From: Manduca sexta
Lineage: Eukaryota; Arthropoda; Insecta; Lepidoptera; Sphingidae
Assembly: GCF_014839805.1 (NCBI RefSeq)
Contig: NC_051120.1
Location: forward strand, 8,804,001-8,868,000
Length of the DNA: 64,000 nucleotides
Direction of reading: 5' to 3'
The notes beneath the pieces were generated by a model. That model was not told the origin of the DNA and searched no databases. It saw only the letters and a program-made list of their open reading frames with translations. The position numbers were made by a program, and so were the translations under genes. Below are positions 13,487 to 25,751 of this stretch, one piece after another. Positions within the stretch are counted from its first letter, which is position 1. Each line of letters starts with the position of its first letter.

Positions 13487-13974
13487 TATATAAATAAATG
13501 ATACAAATAAATAATTTATATTTCTAGCATAGTGGGTTAAAATCTAACTATAATTATCTACATTCTGTCTCGGCTTCCCTCTCGAAAAATTTTACCCTTT
13601 ATTACCGATACCAATTTTTTTTATTCACTTCAATCAATAAATTAATACTATTATTATTATTCAGTAAATATCGCCGTCATATTATTTATAGTTTAATTAG
13701 AAATAATTGTCTAGTATTAAAATCTGAGCACGTTAGTTTTACGTAATAAAAAATCATACCTCGTAATTTTTGAGAGCATATATATTTGCACACGAGCAAT
13801 TTGGATACTTGTAGCTCAGTGGGTGGCAGAGGCTTATAACATTAGAAGGACTCTGTGTCCATAAACACAATAACAAAGCCGTGAATAAGGGGTTGGACTT
13901 AAAAGAAAGCAACAAGGATTGTGTATGGTCCTCCAAAATTTTCAAACATAATATACACAAAAATATATTATATT

Positions 13975-14640
13975 AATATTATAGTCTATACTACGCATGT
14001 TGAGAGCGAGCCTCCTCTACGACTGAGAGGGTAAGGCCTTAGTACACCCCGCTGGCTTAGTGCGGTTTGGTGGAGTTCACAAACCTTAAAAACTCTTAAA
14101 GAGAATTCTCAGATATGTAAGTTCCTTTAAGATGTTTTCTTCTACCGTTAAAGCGAATTTAACAACAGATTTTGGGACCAGTCAGAAAAGAGGATGGCTC
14201 GTGGCGGAACAATGCTGATGTGGAAGATCTGGTGGCACAGCGCAACATTTGCAGCGAGATTAAAGCTTACCGTCTACTCTGACTTGACCATCTTCAGCAC
14301 ATGAGAGAAGATCGGAACGTAAAAGGTGCATATCTGAGTCAACCAAAAGGTCGCCGGCCCGTGGGGCGACCTAGATACCGCTGGAACGATGTGGTGGAAG
14401 GTGACCTGCACTATCTTCAAGCTAGTAACTGGCGAGAGCTGGCGCATTACAGAGACAGCTGGAGGACTCTTATTTCAAAGGCCAAGAATCACTTTAAGTT
14501 GCTGTGCCAACGGAGTAAGTAAGTTAAAGAGATTGATAAACAGTACACATGTAACTTTAAAAAGTCAAAGGTTTGGGTTTGGAACCTGCGGACTTTCGTC
14601 TTAGCAGTCCGTTCCCAATTAAGCTACAGTGCTCTTCAAG
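13975..14640 (-). mobile_element. rep-A SINE split by a LINE fragment
   Basis: 3' body at 13980-14157 and head at about 14535-14640 (antisense of the tRNA-like GGTTCCAAACC box). A plus-strand LINE tail sits between them, so the LINE inserted into an older SINE. Confidence 0.7.
14160..14538 (+). mobile_element. LINE reverse-transcriptase tail
   Basis: Encodes NADVEDLVAQRNICSEIKAY, then GRRPVGRPRYRWNDVVEGDL and RDSWRTLI to a stop near 14520, with an AAGT-type tail. One stop after KAYRLL shows decay. Inserted in a rep-A SINE. Confidence 0.78.
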
Positions 14641-15719
14641 GACGCAAAATTTACTTCCTTCGACATTAAACATTCTAAATTCAATTCTCTGTATTTGATT
14701 GCATTAACAGCGATGTAACGACTTTCATTGCGGTTAAAATAAACTTGGAAACACTAAGTGAGTTGGAGTTTGCCGCCGCTGTCACCTTTGCTAGAATCCA
14801 TTAGTCTCGATTTGACTTACCGCCGTTTGTTAAGGTGTTCCGTACCTTATTCTATTTGGTTAGGTAACGTTTTAATTAAGGCTTCCTTATAGAAAGCTCA
14901 GTTTATAAATTATGATAAATTTTCTAATTTATTTTGGTTTTGAAATTAAACTAATTTTCCGGATTCTATCATCAATTCAACCATTCTAGTTTTCAAATCT
15001 GAATACTTATACCACACTTCTACAAGACCGTCTTCACCTGAATTCCTAAAGCCACTGTTAATAGTCCTAATTTCTAAACAATTCCCACCACAAAATCAAC
15101 TCTGGAATTGCAATACAAATACAATTATAACACATGCTATAATCCAATCACAGAACAATGCGTGAGGTGCAAGCGAGACCGCAATAACCACAGGGACTAA
15201 TTTGGGCTTTGTATTAGATACAGTAGGATTGGCTGCATCCAATCTCGGTCAGTTTATACTGTCTCAATTCCACACCTGGAGATGCTAGCTCTGTGGTTTT
15301 GGGCCGTGTTATACGCGTGTGCGATTTTTATTTAATATACTGAACATAACAGTGAAGGAAAACATCGTGAGGGAACCTGCATACCTGAGAAGTTCGCTAT
15401 AGGTATTTTGAGTGTGTGTGAAGTCTGCCAATCATGCATTTTTCCTTATTAGGTGTAGGTATAACACATCCCCAATTCCGGGCTATTGTCGTATATTGGG
15501 ATATTTCCATACTCTGGGCTAACATTAAGCAAAGAAACCCAAACCCAGCAGCAACAGAAGTTATGAAAAATGATGACAATATAAATCGCTATCATCTCTG
15601 TCTCGCACCACAAGAAATTAAAATAGATAAGCTGTCAAGAGGCGTCTAGGCTGTCGCTGGAAACTGCGGTTACATTTATGTGAGGATAACAGAACTCAAA
15701 AGATAAATCTGTTTAATTG

Positions 15720-16015
15720 TGTTAGGTCTCTCATATGTGAGAGTTCGCTTGGCTAAGTACCACCGCAATCTCATTCCTACCGACAAGCAGCAGTGTGTAG
15801 TCACTGTTGTGTTCAGGTTTGAGGACATTGTAGCCAGTGTAACTACTGCACATTATAATACTTAATATCTCATGTCTCAGGATGGCGAGTGCAGCGGAAT
15901 ACCGAACAATACTTTGTAATTGAAGGTGTTGGTGTTTCTACTGTTTATGGGCGGTCGTATCGCTTACCATCAGGCGAACGGCAAGCTCGTCTTATTCAAA
16001 GCAATAAATAAAAAA
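15720..16015 (+). mobile_element. rep-D copy, near full length
   Basis: From GTTAGGTCTCTCATATGTGA to the end CAGGCGAACGGCAAGCTCGT and an AATAAATAAAA tail. Such tails suggest a retroelement 3' end; the parent element is not identified. Confidence 0.75.
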
Positions 16016-16839
16016 GAAAATTTGTTTTGCATAATCAAGTTATTTTTCGCAAACGCTTCGGGCACTGGGTTGACACTGAAAAAAATCACAATATCCCTGC
16101 CGGACCTAGGATACAAACTCAGGACATCACAGTGATGTTGTACCACGCCCGCCACCCAGGCTGATATGTGATGGCAACAATCTTTCAGTCCTGAATATTT
16201 TGTATATGAGATTGTCAAGATTATAACATAGTAATCACTGTAAGATCAGGAATGTCTTCATCGAGACAAAAATGAATTTCGTTTAAGTAAGTTAATATAA
16301 ATCCTAGGTCACCTAGAAATCGTGTCATTAGACGCAGAGGCGTATCCAGTGATGATAAATGGGGGTCATTTTTAATACTGGCCAGAGAGTTTGTAGCAAA
16401 GGACATATTTCACGATTTTTCTTTGTAGAATTCTAATATTATTTTCATAATTCTATAGACTAAAGCACCTATTAACGCGTATTTTTAATAATCAATTTCA
16501 AGCATCATTATAGGTATAACAATATTTCTAGTCTGTTTAGTTTATTTCTTGCCACTTTCGAGATATTCGCAAAAACCATCAAAAGCCCTTCAGCACACGT
16601 TTACATCTGTCAGATATTTTGTCTCTGAGATTAAAAACTATAATCCGAACAGACGTCTCGACGACTTCTTCTACTACTTCAAACATTACGAAAAGCAGAA
16701 TTGTTATTTATCTTCAGAAATATTTTGTTCAATTACGAACAGACGTATTTGTATATAATTGTAGAAATAAAATGTGCAAATAAATTATTCAAACGTGTTA
16801 TTATAATCTTGCGTTTGATTTAATTATAATAGACCAGAA

Positions 16840-17157
16840 AGCAGCCATAGTGTGATTGGGTGCAGAACGAACTGCCGAGACGAATGTTTGCTGGTTCAAA
16901 CAGCAAGGGCACACACCTCTGACTTTTCTAAAAATTATGTGTGTATTATTTGTGAATTATCGCTTGCTTTAACGGTGAAAGAAAGCAGCGTGAGGAAGCC
17001 TGCATACCAAAGAAGTTCACAAGAGGAATTTTGAGGGTGTGTGAAGTCTACCAATCTGCTCTAGGCCAGCGTGGTGGACTAAGACCTAGAACCTCTCAGT
17101 AGTAGAGGAGGCTCGTGCCCAGCAGTCGGACAGTATATAATACGGGGCTGATATTAT
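16840..17157 (+). mobile_element. rep-A SINE, near full length
   Basis: Plus-strand copy. Head GCAGCCATAGTGTGATTGGG, box GGTTCAAACAG, body to GTATATAATACGGGGCTGAT. Confidence 0.8.
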
Positions 17158-17626
17158 TGTAGATCAGAAAAGGAAAGGTTCAAAAACATACATAAACTGC
17201 CGGAGGTCCTGACCCTCTATTCTTGATCCTTAATACACACCTGGGTTATAACTTATACTCGATAGATTAAGGAGATTATTCGATCAGGTCACTTCGGCTT
17301 CGGTTAAGTCTAGCAAAAACTAACTTACGGTTGTAACTTGTGCAAATTATATTCTAGGCCTCAGAAACTAATAACTTTAATGGAATTACTTAGATTATGG
17401 TAATATTTTAAGGTATCAGTGATTAACTTGGTAGGTTCAGAATTATATTTAATAGCATAGTTATGCTAGCCGCTTGGATTATATTAATGTACGTATGCTA
17501 GAGTATCTCGGGTAGAATATACATTGAATATTTTTGCTATTAAACAGCACGACCAAATGTAACATTAAACATTATGAGTTAGTTATATGTAACAACTACT
17601 AGATGTCCTAATTACAAATAAATAAA

Positions 17627-17949
17627 CATTGACGTATATTCTATAGACACGAACGTCCATATAAACTATTTGTTTAAATCTGAACTAAAATGGCAACCGA
17701 AACGTCACTGTTATAACCTATTTATTCACTTAAACAACAAATAATTTTACTTATTTGACTAATATTTTTTATTCAAATCCAGATTACACTTAGACTGGAG
17801 TTCTTATATCATGAGCGCCACTCCGTACACAACCACAAGCTGTCAATATTGACTATACTAAAGTCAGTTTGAATGGATTGCAGTTCAATTTTGTCGAACA
17901 CAATGAATGTTCCGAACGCCAAATCTAGTACGTAGTACATATATCGATG
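17627..17949 (-). mobile_element. rep-E: 323-bp hAT-type MITE with perfect 8-bp duplication
   Basis: Flanked by TAAATAAA at 17619-17626 and 17950-17957. Ends CATTGACGTATATTC and CATATATCGATG, weakly inverted. Antisense of the copy at 39699. No coding capacity. Confidence 0.85.
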
Positions 17950-18849
17950 TAAATAAATAATTAATAGATAGTTGCTACGTTTAATGAACAACGAACTAAT
18001 TCGGTGTAAAATAACGTTATAAATAGCAAATAACCGTTATAGCAACTCGTTAACAGCCAATAACGTTCGTGACAAACTGTCACAGTCCAATAAAACTGTT
18101 AATGAGGAAATAAGTGACACCCCCCATTGCGTTACAAGCCACGTAGTCTCATAAAAGATAATGAAATCCGTTATTAGCTTGCTTACTCTGTCGTCTCCGT
18201 TATATGGGGGTTATGAATCCTTTTATAGTTATTAACGTTTTGTTTATGAGTCTGTTATTGGCAGATGTCGGTTATGATTTTGATACAGAGGTTTATTATA
18301 TTGATCAGGTCCTATTATTCCCAAGTTCCAAGGTTAAGCAGAACATGTGCTTCGTAACATCAGGTGTAGTGAAGTCATTTTGCTTTGTATTGTTAACATT
18401 AACAGGGCATTGGCATTAAGCTGGCAGCAGATTGACGCTGATGAAAACTACAAAAGAACGAATGACAGTTTTTCATTCGTTTTTTGTATAACAAATGCAG
18501 AATCTAATTGGTAAAAATAATTAATGTAGCCTTCATTTGTATATTGGGACTAACTTGTTTAAAAACATTAACAGAACCAGAGGGTCGATCCTTCCAAGCT
18601 ATAAACAAAGACATAACACTTTTTTTATCAATCGGTTAAGTAACCTCAAGCCGAATAATAAATATGCAAGCATATTGCCGAAGCACTGAGCCGTGCAGAG
18701 TGGAGTATACTCAATATTCACTGAAGGTAAAACTAAGTGCATTTTATTGTAAGCAAGTTTATGGTATGGTATTTTAGTTTTGCTTTTAATATATTAACAT
18801 CATGTCTGTTGGGTAGGCAGAGATGCTTTGATTTACGGCTTTTTGTTAC

Positions 18850-19375
18850 ATCTCTCTTGGATTGTTGTTAGTAGGGAAAGCATCTTATGCGGGCGTCAGA
18901 CTCCCCAAAATACTCTGATTGTGGAGTAAGAGATGACGTACATCATGTTTTGTCGGAGTATGTGCGAAGTAGACCTCATACTTTGAGTCTCAATGTGGGC
19001 TGTATAAATATTTTTTTATCGATTCCTGTAATGGAAGAGGGTAGTGCTTTATTAAAAAATATTTTGATAGCATTAAAAGTTAGTAGGCACGGGTAGAAGT
19101 GGACACTGGACATACGAAGCGATATTGTCGTGAAATAACGACCAAGTTCATTAAAAAAAGGCCACCGCGGTGTTTTATTTGGTAGGCCGTTGCGTAGGTT
19201 TAGTTGTATGTAGGTTAGGGACTCGGCCCGGCGGTCGCCCGAAGGTCATCATCAAATCCAGGCGGCTTAAAGCCGGGTCTTAAGGCATAGTGACCCCAAC
19301 ATAACCGCCTAGTCGCCCCCATGAAATCTAGGTGGTAGTCATAAGGCAATTTCTCCGCGAAATAAAAAAAAGTGT
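18850..19375 (+). mobile_element. R1/jockey-like LINE 3' end
   Basis: ORF end at 18868-19096 with a Cys/His cluster (SDCGVRDDVHHVLSEYVR). Then a 3' region GGGACTCGGCCCGGCGGTCG shared with the 29.2 kb LINE, ending CGAAATAAAAAAAAG. The two copies together define this family's 3' region. Confidence 0.7.
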
Positions 19376-20424
19376 TGTTAGTCGATAGTAAATTGCAGTT
19401 AATATTCATAAGAGATTTTTTTTTTTTTTGTTATTATTATCTCCCATAGGATGTCTTCTGCTGCAAATAGGGTTTATTTGTTCTCCACCCTTCCAACCTT
19501 CAACTACAGATCGACAGTCAATATTATAAAAACGGTCTGGCGTCCAGTGGCTTCCTACGTCCTTTATTAGTTTCTCTTACTTCTCTACCCAAACTATAGT
19601 AGTATTAAATTGAGGCAAATTTTGTTGCAAAGGCATTATTTTTGATTAACTTAGGGTACATTTTATCCTAACGCAATATGATATAAAAAATCATATTTTT
19701 TTTACAAATTTGTACCTTCTATTTTGGATAGGATTAGTTTTTCGTTTTCGTACAACGTATATTCATAGCCCATCGAACGCATAATGTAATAAAAACATAC
19801 AATAAATATATGTATAGAAGTTTTTTCTAAATTTCCCATGGGATCCCGAAAGGGAATTCATGAGCAACTTGTAAAAGGGAAATCGTGGCAGCCTAAAATC
19901 CACGACCGAAATGACTGTTTTTTTTCAAGTATTGTTGGAAATGTTTTCGGTATTTAATGAAAGCTGTTCTACATTCGCTAGTTTTAAAAGAGTTTTTCTG
20001 AAACTAGAGAGGAAGAAATCTTGATAGAAATTGATAATCACGGATTTAAAATTGCTGAGACAATTATATTATAGTTTTGTTGAAAAGTTTGCTATTGTTT
20101 TTCGTATCATTATATTGTATAAATAATAAATAGCATTTTACAAAAGAAAGCTACATTATTATTTTCATGCAAAATAAACCTTAAGTTAAAGTCTAGATGA
20201 ATTGAATTTCAAGTATCAATAACATTCAACTTTGAATATGTACTCGTTGTTCATTCTGCCAATTTGCATGGTTCCGATCTCGCTTAAACGTTTCAAGGAA
20301 TTACTTTGTGGTAGAATACAATAGAGATTCTTTTACTAACATATTCTAGGAAATCTTTCTTGTAAGGAATACTTATATAGAGAGGAAATGTTAGCAAAGA
20401 AAAAACATGTGATCGGTATTAATA

Positions 20425-20650
20425 ATATCAGCCCTGTATTATATACTTGCCCACTGCTGAGCACGGGCCTCCTCTACTACTCAGAGGGATTAGGCCTTAG
20501 TCCACCACGCTGGCCTAGTGCGGATTGGTAAACTTCACACACCTTCGAAATTCCTATAGAGAACTTCTCAGATATGCAGGTTTCCTCACGATGTTATCCT
20601 TCATCGTGAGGAAACGTTTCACCGTTAAAGCAAGCGATAATTCACAAAGA
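20425..20650 (-). mobile_element. rep-A SINE, head truncated, with internal palindrome
   Basis: Body from CAGCCCTGTATTATATACTT to AATTCACAAAG. It contains an extra inverted copy of TTTCCTCACGATG (see the repeat at 20581). Confidence 0.75.
20581..20614. repeat. Short inverted duplication in a rep-A SINE
   Basis: TTTCCTCACGATG at 20581-20593 and its reverse complement at 20602-20614. Other rep-A copies lack the second arm. Confidence 0.85.
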
Positions 20651-20789
20651 TGATCGGTATTGTGTACTTACAAAATTGTGTACGATCGGCGTGTACAGAA
20701 TACGTCGATGCGACTGCAAATTAAAATTCACAGTTAAGTGTAAAATAGATTCTTAGTCAAGTGTAAAGTAGCCAGATAGTAACCACCGT

Positions 20790-20955
20790 ACTCATGATGT
20801 AAAACCAGCCATTGTGTCCCACGTAAGTGTCGCGTTCCGGGATGTATGTGTTATTCTTTTTCTAAACAGGCCGGCATAATTATGTCGGCGAAGGGTAATC
20901 TTTTGTTAGTCTGCTCCGCTTACCATCAGGTGCAGTGGGGTCACTTTATCGAGTA
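20790..20955 (+). mobile_element. rep-C copy, 5' truncated
   Basis: From AAAACCAGCCATTGTG to CTTACCATCAGGTGCAGTGG. Confidence 0.72.
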
Positions 20956-20974
20956 TATGAACAAAAGAAAATAT

Positions 20975-21175
20975 TAATAAACGATTCCAATATCTATCTT
21001 CAATCCGATTCCGAAAATGAACCAAGCCATTTGTAAGCTTGTCAAAAATACCTTGTTCTGATCGGTCCATACTCATTTGTAAGCTTGTCAAAAACTTTGT
21101 TCTGATTAGTCCATTGAGATAGATCAAGTAAAGAGATTGGGATCGTTTATTGAAAATGGGCTGTAGTAAAAATCG
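20975..21175. mobile_element. rep-F MITE with internal duplication
   Basis: Same family. The CATTTGTAAGCTTGTCAAAA block occurs twice (about 21030 and 21075). The right end is GATTGGGATCGTTTATTG. Confidence 0.7.
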
Positions 21176-21342
21176 ATCTAGGACAGGATAATTTTGGAAG
21201 CAAGCCAAACTCATATTGGCACGTCGTTATAGTAACTAACTGCGCTTAGGAGGCACATCAGTTATGATGCAGCGTTTATCCGAGATCTTGGTTTATGATA
21301 TTGTGGTTTATTGGTCAATCCGAGGATTATTGGTATAAATGA

Positions 21343-21941
21343 CTAGCTTTTGCCTATGGTTCCGCGCGTGTAAAAAGTTTTTCTGGGATCCATATTTTTC
21401 CTGTATTAAAAGTAGCATATAGCGCTCAGGAGGAATGTAGCTCCTTATTAGAAAAAAAATCTAAATCGGTTTTGGATAAGCGTGTTTAAACAGACAAACT
21501 TTTCAGATTTGTATACAGGGTCATTTTGACATTGCGTTACTAAATGAAACCACATACTTACCTACTTGGAAACAATACGTTACAATAACTTACTTGCGCC
21601 TAAGACGTAAAATAAAAAAAGTGTAAATTTCGAACAAAATAAATATTAATAAAAAGTAGTTTTTATTTTACGCGCCCTTATGCCATATACTATTACTACT
21701 CTAAGAGAATTCATCGTAGTAGCAACATTATACTTTCAGTCAGAAATATACTCACGCACACGCTATATTCGCATTTAACTACAAAATGTTTAAAAAATCA
21801 GAAAACTAAAACCAGGTTTTTTGGTGATAATATTCATTATTAATGGATGATTTTTGGCACAATATCAGCACAGGTGAAAACGAGTAAGTATATGGTTTCA
21901 TTTAATAACGCAGTGTCAAAATGACCCTGTATTAGTATAGA
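21343..21941 (-). mobile_element. Helitron relic split by a rep-H element
   Basis: 3' end at 21343 (minus ends AGGCAAAAG and CTAG before T). The 5' end TCTATACTAATA lies at 21930-21941 on the far side of the rep-H insertion. Confidence 0.7.
21516..21929. mobile_element. rep-H short form, 414-bp MITE
   Basis: About 45-bp inverted ends: CAGGGTCATTTTGACATTGC at the left and GCAGTGTCAAAATGACCCTG at the right, with ATGAAACCA-type sequence further in. Flanks read TATA and TATT. Sits inside the 5' end of a Helitron. Confidence 0.8.
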
Positions 21942-22289
21942 TAAATGGCTCTTAAGTAAATTATCGTATCTTAAAAAATAGTGATATTCACTTTTTAACG
22001 TCTCGTTATGTAGGAATTGTTTACTACCAACACCCATTAAAAAAGTTATTAAATGATTGTTAATGAAGTGTATTTTCGTTAATTAACTTTTGAATAAAAT
22101 GGGTTTGGCAGTAAACAGTACCTAGATAAAACGCTAAAATGTGAATGTCGCAATTTTTCCAGATACGATAATTTACTTAGGAGCCATCGAGATATAGCTT
22201 TAAAAGAAGACATTGTATGAATTGTGGAAATTAATATTATCCACATTTGCAAAGATTAACTTAGACAAATTACGACTGTTTTAAATAAA

Positions 22290-22435
22290 GAATCTGTGAT
22301 CTGATTTCGATAATAAACCAATCAAAACAAGTCATTCGTAAGCATGTCAAATACTTTGTTTTTATTGGTACATTTCCGCGACGGATTGAATAAAATGATT
22401 GAATGTATTGAAAATGGCTGCTGGTTGATAATACT
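22290..22435. mobile_element. rep-F MITE copy, diverged
   Basis: AAACCAATCAAAACAAGTC, AAGCATGTCAAATACTTTG, and the ATTGAAAATGGCTGCTGG end. Confidence 0.6.
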
Positions 22436-22475
22436 AACAAAAAACTACCTTACAAAATGATTTCATCAAATGGGC

Positions 22476-22552
22476 ACGTGGAGGTGCTGGGACTTGAACC
22501 CAGGACTTTCAGCATGCGAAGCAGACACTCTACCACTGAGTTACACCCCCGG
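22476..22552 (-). tRNA. tRNA-Ala(CGC)-like sequence
   Basis: Minus strand starts GGGGGTGTAACTCAGTGGTA. It has a perfect acceptor stem including a G3:U70-type wobble (the alanine identity pair), D-arm, anticodon loop TTCGCAT, and a T-arm CTGGG/CCCAG. The anticodon stem has one T-T mismatch. A second copy at 51.9 kb shares this body and about 20 bases of 3' flank, so it may be a dispersed tRNA-derived repeat instead of a working gene. Confidence 0.55.
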
Positions 22553-22674
22553 TAGGTAATCTGTCAAATTAATCCTTTGCATCATCAACCACTTTGAATT
22601 GTTGACTTGATTTCTTTCTAACATTAATAGGGCACAGGGCGATATTTCAACAATGTATCATTTGATGATTTCTT

Positions 22675-22765
22675 GTGTTTACGCGAATGTTAGACATGAA
22701 TAAAACTATTTAGCGGATTTTATTTTATAGTTTTTTCCCGACGTTTCGAAAGTTTTCTTCTGTTT
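22675..22765 (+). mobile_element. rep-G single arm
   Basis: TGTTTACGCGAATGTTAGAC to CCCGACGTTTCGAAAG. Confidence 0.6.
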
Positions 22766-22914
22766 TTATGACTTTTCCGTTTACTGTACTCTGCTGTAAT
22801 AATAAAAGAAGATAGTGTTATTAGGCATTATATAATTTAACAATTGATTATTTTGGAGTACTGCCTAGACATTGTATAATAAATAAACAAGCACACCTAA
22901 AGTGGATAAATCCC

Positions 22915-23150
22915 CTAAGAGGTAGGTAGAGGTAAAACCATGGCAATAAATTTTCGACATCTGTGTTCTATCCCATGATGTAATAGGCGACGAGGCTATC
23001 ACCATAATATCGGGCACAAATTCCAGATTCTGGTTTGATACAGTGCAGAAAAACATACTTATGATTTTGCCGACCTGGGATTGGAACCCGGAACCTCAGA
23101 GCGATGCGGTACCGCGAACGTAATATAACTACGCCATTGAAGAGGACTGT
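22915..23150 (-). mobile_element. rep-B SINE copy
   Basis: Minus-strand copy with head, B-box-like GGAACCCGGAACC region and the ATATCGGGCACAAATTCC body. Moderately diverged. Confidence 0.75.
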
Positions 23151-23940
23151 ATCATAATATATAAAAAAGGCATTTTTCTCTACGTTCGTTCCGTTATCAA
23201 ACAGAGCCCCGCTTCAAAAGGGGTTGATTAAATTATTCTTTTGTTTAATAGATCGTTCAATTCAACCGTTTTGTATTGCGGTTTTTGTCAGTTAATAAAT
23301 AAATTGTTTCAATTTTGTAACTTTCAGTTTCTGTGGTTTGAATTATTTAGGTGTTGATCGCGACTTCGCCTACTTGAAAAACTTCTTATTGTTTCGCCAA
23401 AAAAAGGGGGGGGGGGAACGGGAACGCAGAACTTTACCTCATAGGATCTTTTCTATAGTAAGCTTTTCTTGAGAACTTTAGACTATGTGAGAATCAACTC
23501 GTAAGCTGTAATATATTTACAAGTTAATATAGAAAACATTGCGCTCGATGCTCGACGGCGCGACGTTCTGTGACATATTCTATAATAACTAGTATATTAC
23601 AAACTGTTTACGTCTCACCATCGTCGCGTCGCCGCCCCGCCTCGCCCCTTGTTTGCTGAAACCATTAATAGACGTTCCACTGCGTACTCCTGTGAGACAA
23701 AAAGTAGTTGTTATGTTGTACATATTAATCTAGTGTAAGGTTGCTATATGGTAATATAATGCAAATATGTTCTGAAGTTTTACCGTTTATTTCTAACGAA
23801 CATTAAAAAATCTTAAGCTGAATTTAAATTAAGAAGCAATAAAATAGCAGGCAGCAAACATTCTTATTGCGAATAATTACTTTTGAATTTAAAATTGGAA
23901 GTATTAAAATTAAGGATTCAACATTCATATTGTGACATCA

Positions 23941-24235
23941 ATATATCGCATGTAGAAAACAAAACCGACATAATACGAAATTTGACGGTATTGAGTTAGA
24001 GCGACATTTGAAATCTGTAGAAAAAACTAAGTCATAATATCCAAAGATCCATTACTTAATAGGTCACTAGATGTCACAAGTGTCTCTTCATACTTTTAAG
24101 TTTTGTGTTTGTTCGTTAAACATAAACTGACACTAATCTAGTCCGTGTCCAGTCGTCAGCGACAATTAATGTCGCTCTTACTCAATACCGTCAAGTTTCG
24201 TATAATACCACTTTTGTTTTCAACGTGCGATATAT
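23941..24235. mobile_element. 295-bp MITE with about 68-bp inverted ends
   Basis: Left arm 23941-24009 and right arm 24168-24235 are inverted copies at roughly 85-90% identity by eye. Both carry GACGGTATTGAGT and GAGCGACATT in inverted order. No target duplication is clear. Confidence 0.75.
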
Positions 24236-24849
24236 GTACTGCGTATTGTGATTAAACTTTATTACTATGTATAAAAGGGACTAAATTTGCTTGCCTTAGT
24301 CAACCATCGCGCACCAATTTCAAGATTTAATTAAAAATTTCATAACAAATGTCAAATGCACATTTCATACTCAGCTTGGTTAGGACTTTGAAATGCACAC
24401 CTCCGTCTAAAACTCATTGTAACTTTGTACATGGAGCCTTTCTCTAACTTGAGAGATTAACTGAATGGGAACTTTCGTTACGTGTGTGATGGTAAATCTT
24501 ATTATGTAATTAGCAGTCGAGGTAGGGTGATAAATTAGGGTAAGTTGTTTGTGAAAGGAAGAACTCACATTTTATCGCCTGGTTTCAGAGTTAAACGAAG
24601 ATGTTTAAGGGTGATGAAATAATGACTAATTTTGCCGATATTGATTGTGGGGTGACCTGTGTTTATGTTATCAGAAGGCGGCAAATGAAATGCGTGTTCA
24701 CTGTTCTAAGGTGCTTATTGGAGTGGCTATGGTTTACAGCAGTTTTATATTTATTCTATCGCACATTGCGACTGCTAAAAGTATGGACTTTAAATAAATT
24801 AAAACTGTGTGCTTATAAACTAAGAACCTATGCTACATAATTAACAGAT

Positions 24850-25112
24850 GGCTTAGAGCTGCGATAGTCTAGTTGGGTGTGAAATGGACTGCTAAGACAA
24901 ATGTCTGCAGGTTCAAATCCTAAGCACAGACATCTGACTTTTCTAAAATTATTTGTGTATTCTTCGTGAATCGTTTGCTTCAACGGTGAAGGAAAACATC
25001 GCGAGGAAACCTGCATACCTAAGAAGCTCTTTATACTCATTTTGAGAGTGTGTGAAGCATACCAATTCGCACAAGGCCAGCGTGGTACACTACGGCCTAA
25101 TCCGCGACCAAA
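24850..25112 (+). mobile_element. rep-A SINE copy
   Basis: Plus-strand head GCTGCGATAGTCTAGTTGGG with B-box GGTTCAAATCC. Body runs to GTACACTACGGCCTAATCC; the 3' end is lost. Confidence 0.78.
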
Positions 25113-25249
25113 TGTAAAAGTCATGCTACCAAATAAATGGCAAATAAAAGAGTGCAATCGGCATTAACCGTCTTATACGTTAAATGGCTGATATCTTTAA
25201 CTTAAAATACCTTAAACATAGGAAATACAGGACAATGTAAAAGTTTTCT

Positions 25250-25418
25250 AAACAAAATATTTTAGTAATTGCAATAGATTTCAATAACACGCCTACAAGC
25301 GATACTTCAAAATACGCTGGTACCGAAACTAAACGAAATATAATATTTTAGTAATTGTTAATAGATTTCAATAATCCGGAACGTTCTCAAAATACGGTCC
25401 TACCGAAACTACCCAAAA
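25250..25418. repeat. Direct tandem duplication, unit about 85 bp
   Basis: TATTTTAGTAATTG and ATAGATTTCAATAA, then TACCGAAACTA, occur twice in order. Confidence 0.75.
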
Positions 25419-25751
25419 AATAAGCGCTTAGATGAACACATGCAACAGTGTCCATATTGATTTATTACGTCTACACCCACTGGACGCATCAATCAAACAA
25501 GTCTACCTGCTAATGAGGATTTTTTGCCACCAGAGCGGCGCGACGTGATAGTCAGAGAAATTGACTTCACATTTTTTTAATCTGTGCTTTTGATTTAGAC
25601 TTTATGGTGCAAGCAGCTAGCAGCTATGATGTCTTTAAACTTCGTTAACGCTACCATAATGTATGGGAATGGCATCCGAGCAATAGACCTACCGATATGA
25701 TATTTAATTATCAAATCTTGTTTCTGTTTTCTATCCACGTTAACATAGACT

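Larger units (their letters stand above)
11876..15719. other. Mostly unrecognised between repeats
   Basis: Apart from the Helitron at 13.2 kb and the rep-A/LINE composite at 14 kb, nothing is recognised. The 15.15-15.35 kb part is less AT-rich but has no open frame with family motifs. Confidence 0.5.

Noticed and set aside
18204..18419. 71-codon ORF with a hydrophobic N-terminus resembling a signal peptide
   Set aside because: No cysteine pattern or family match; T-rich sequence often gives such strings.
24601..24840. 79-codon plus-strand ORF with a hydrophobic middle
   Set aside because: No family motif, no splice context, and AT-rich composition like the surrounding non-coding DNA.
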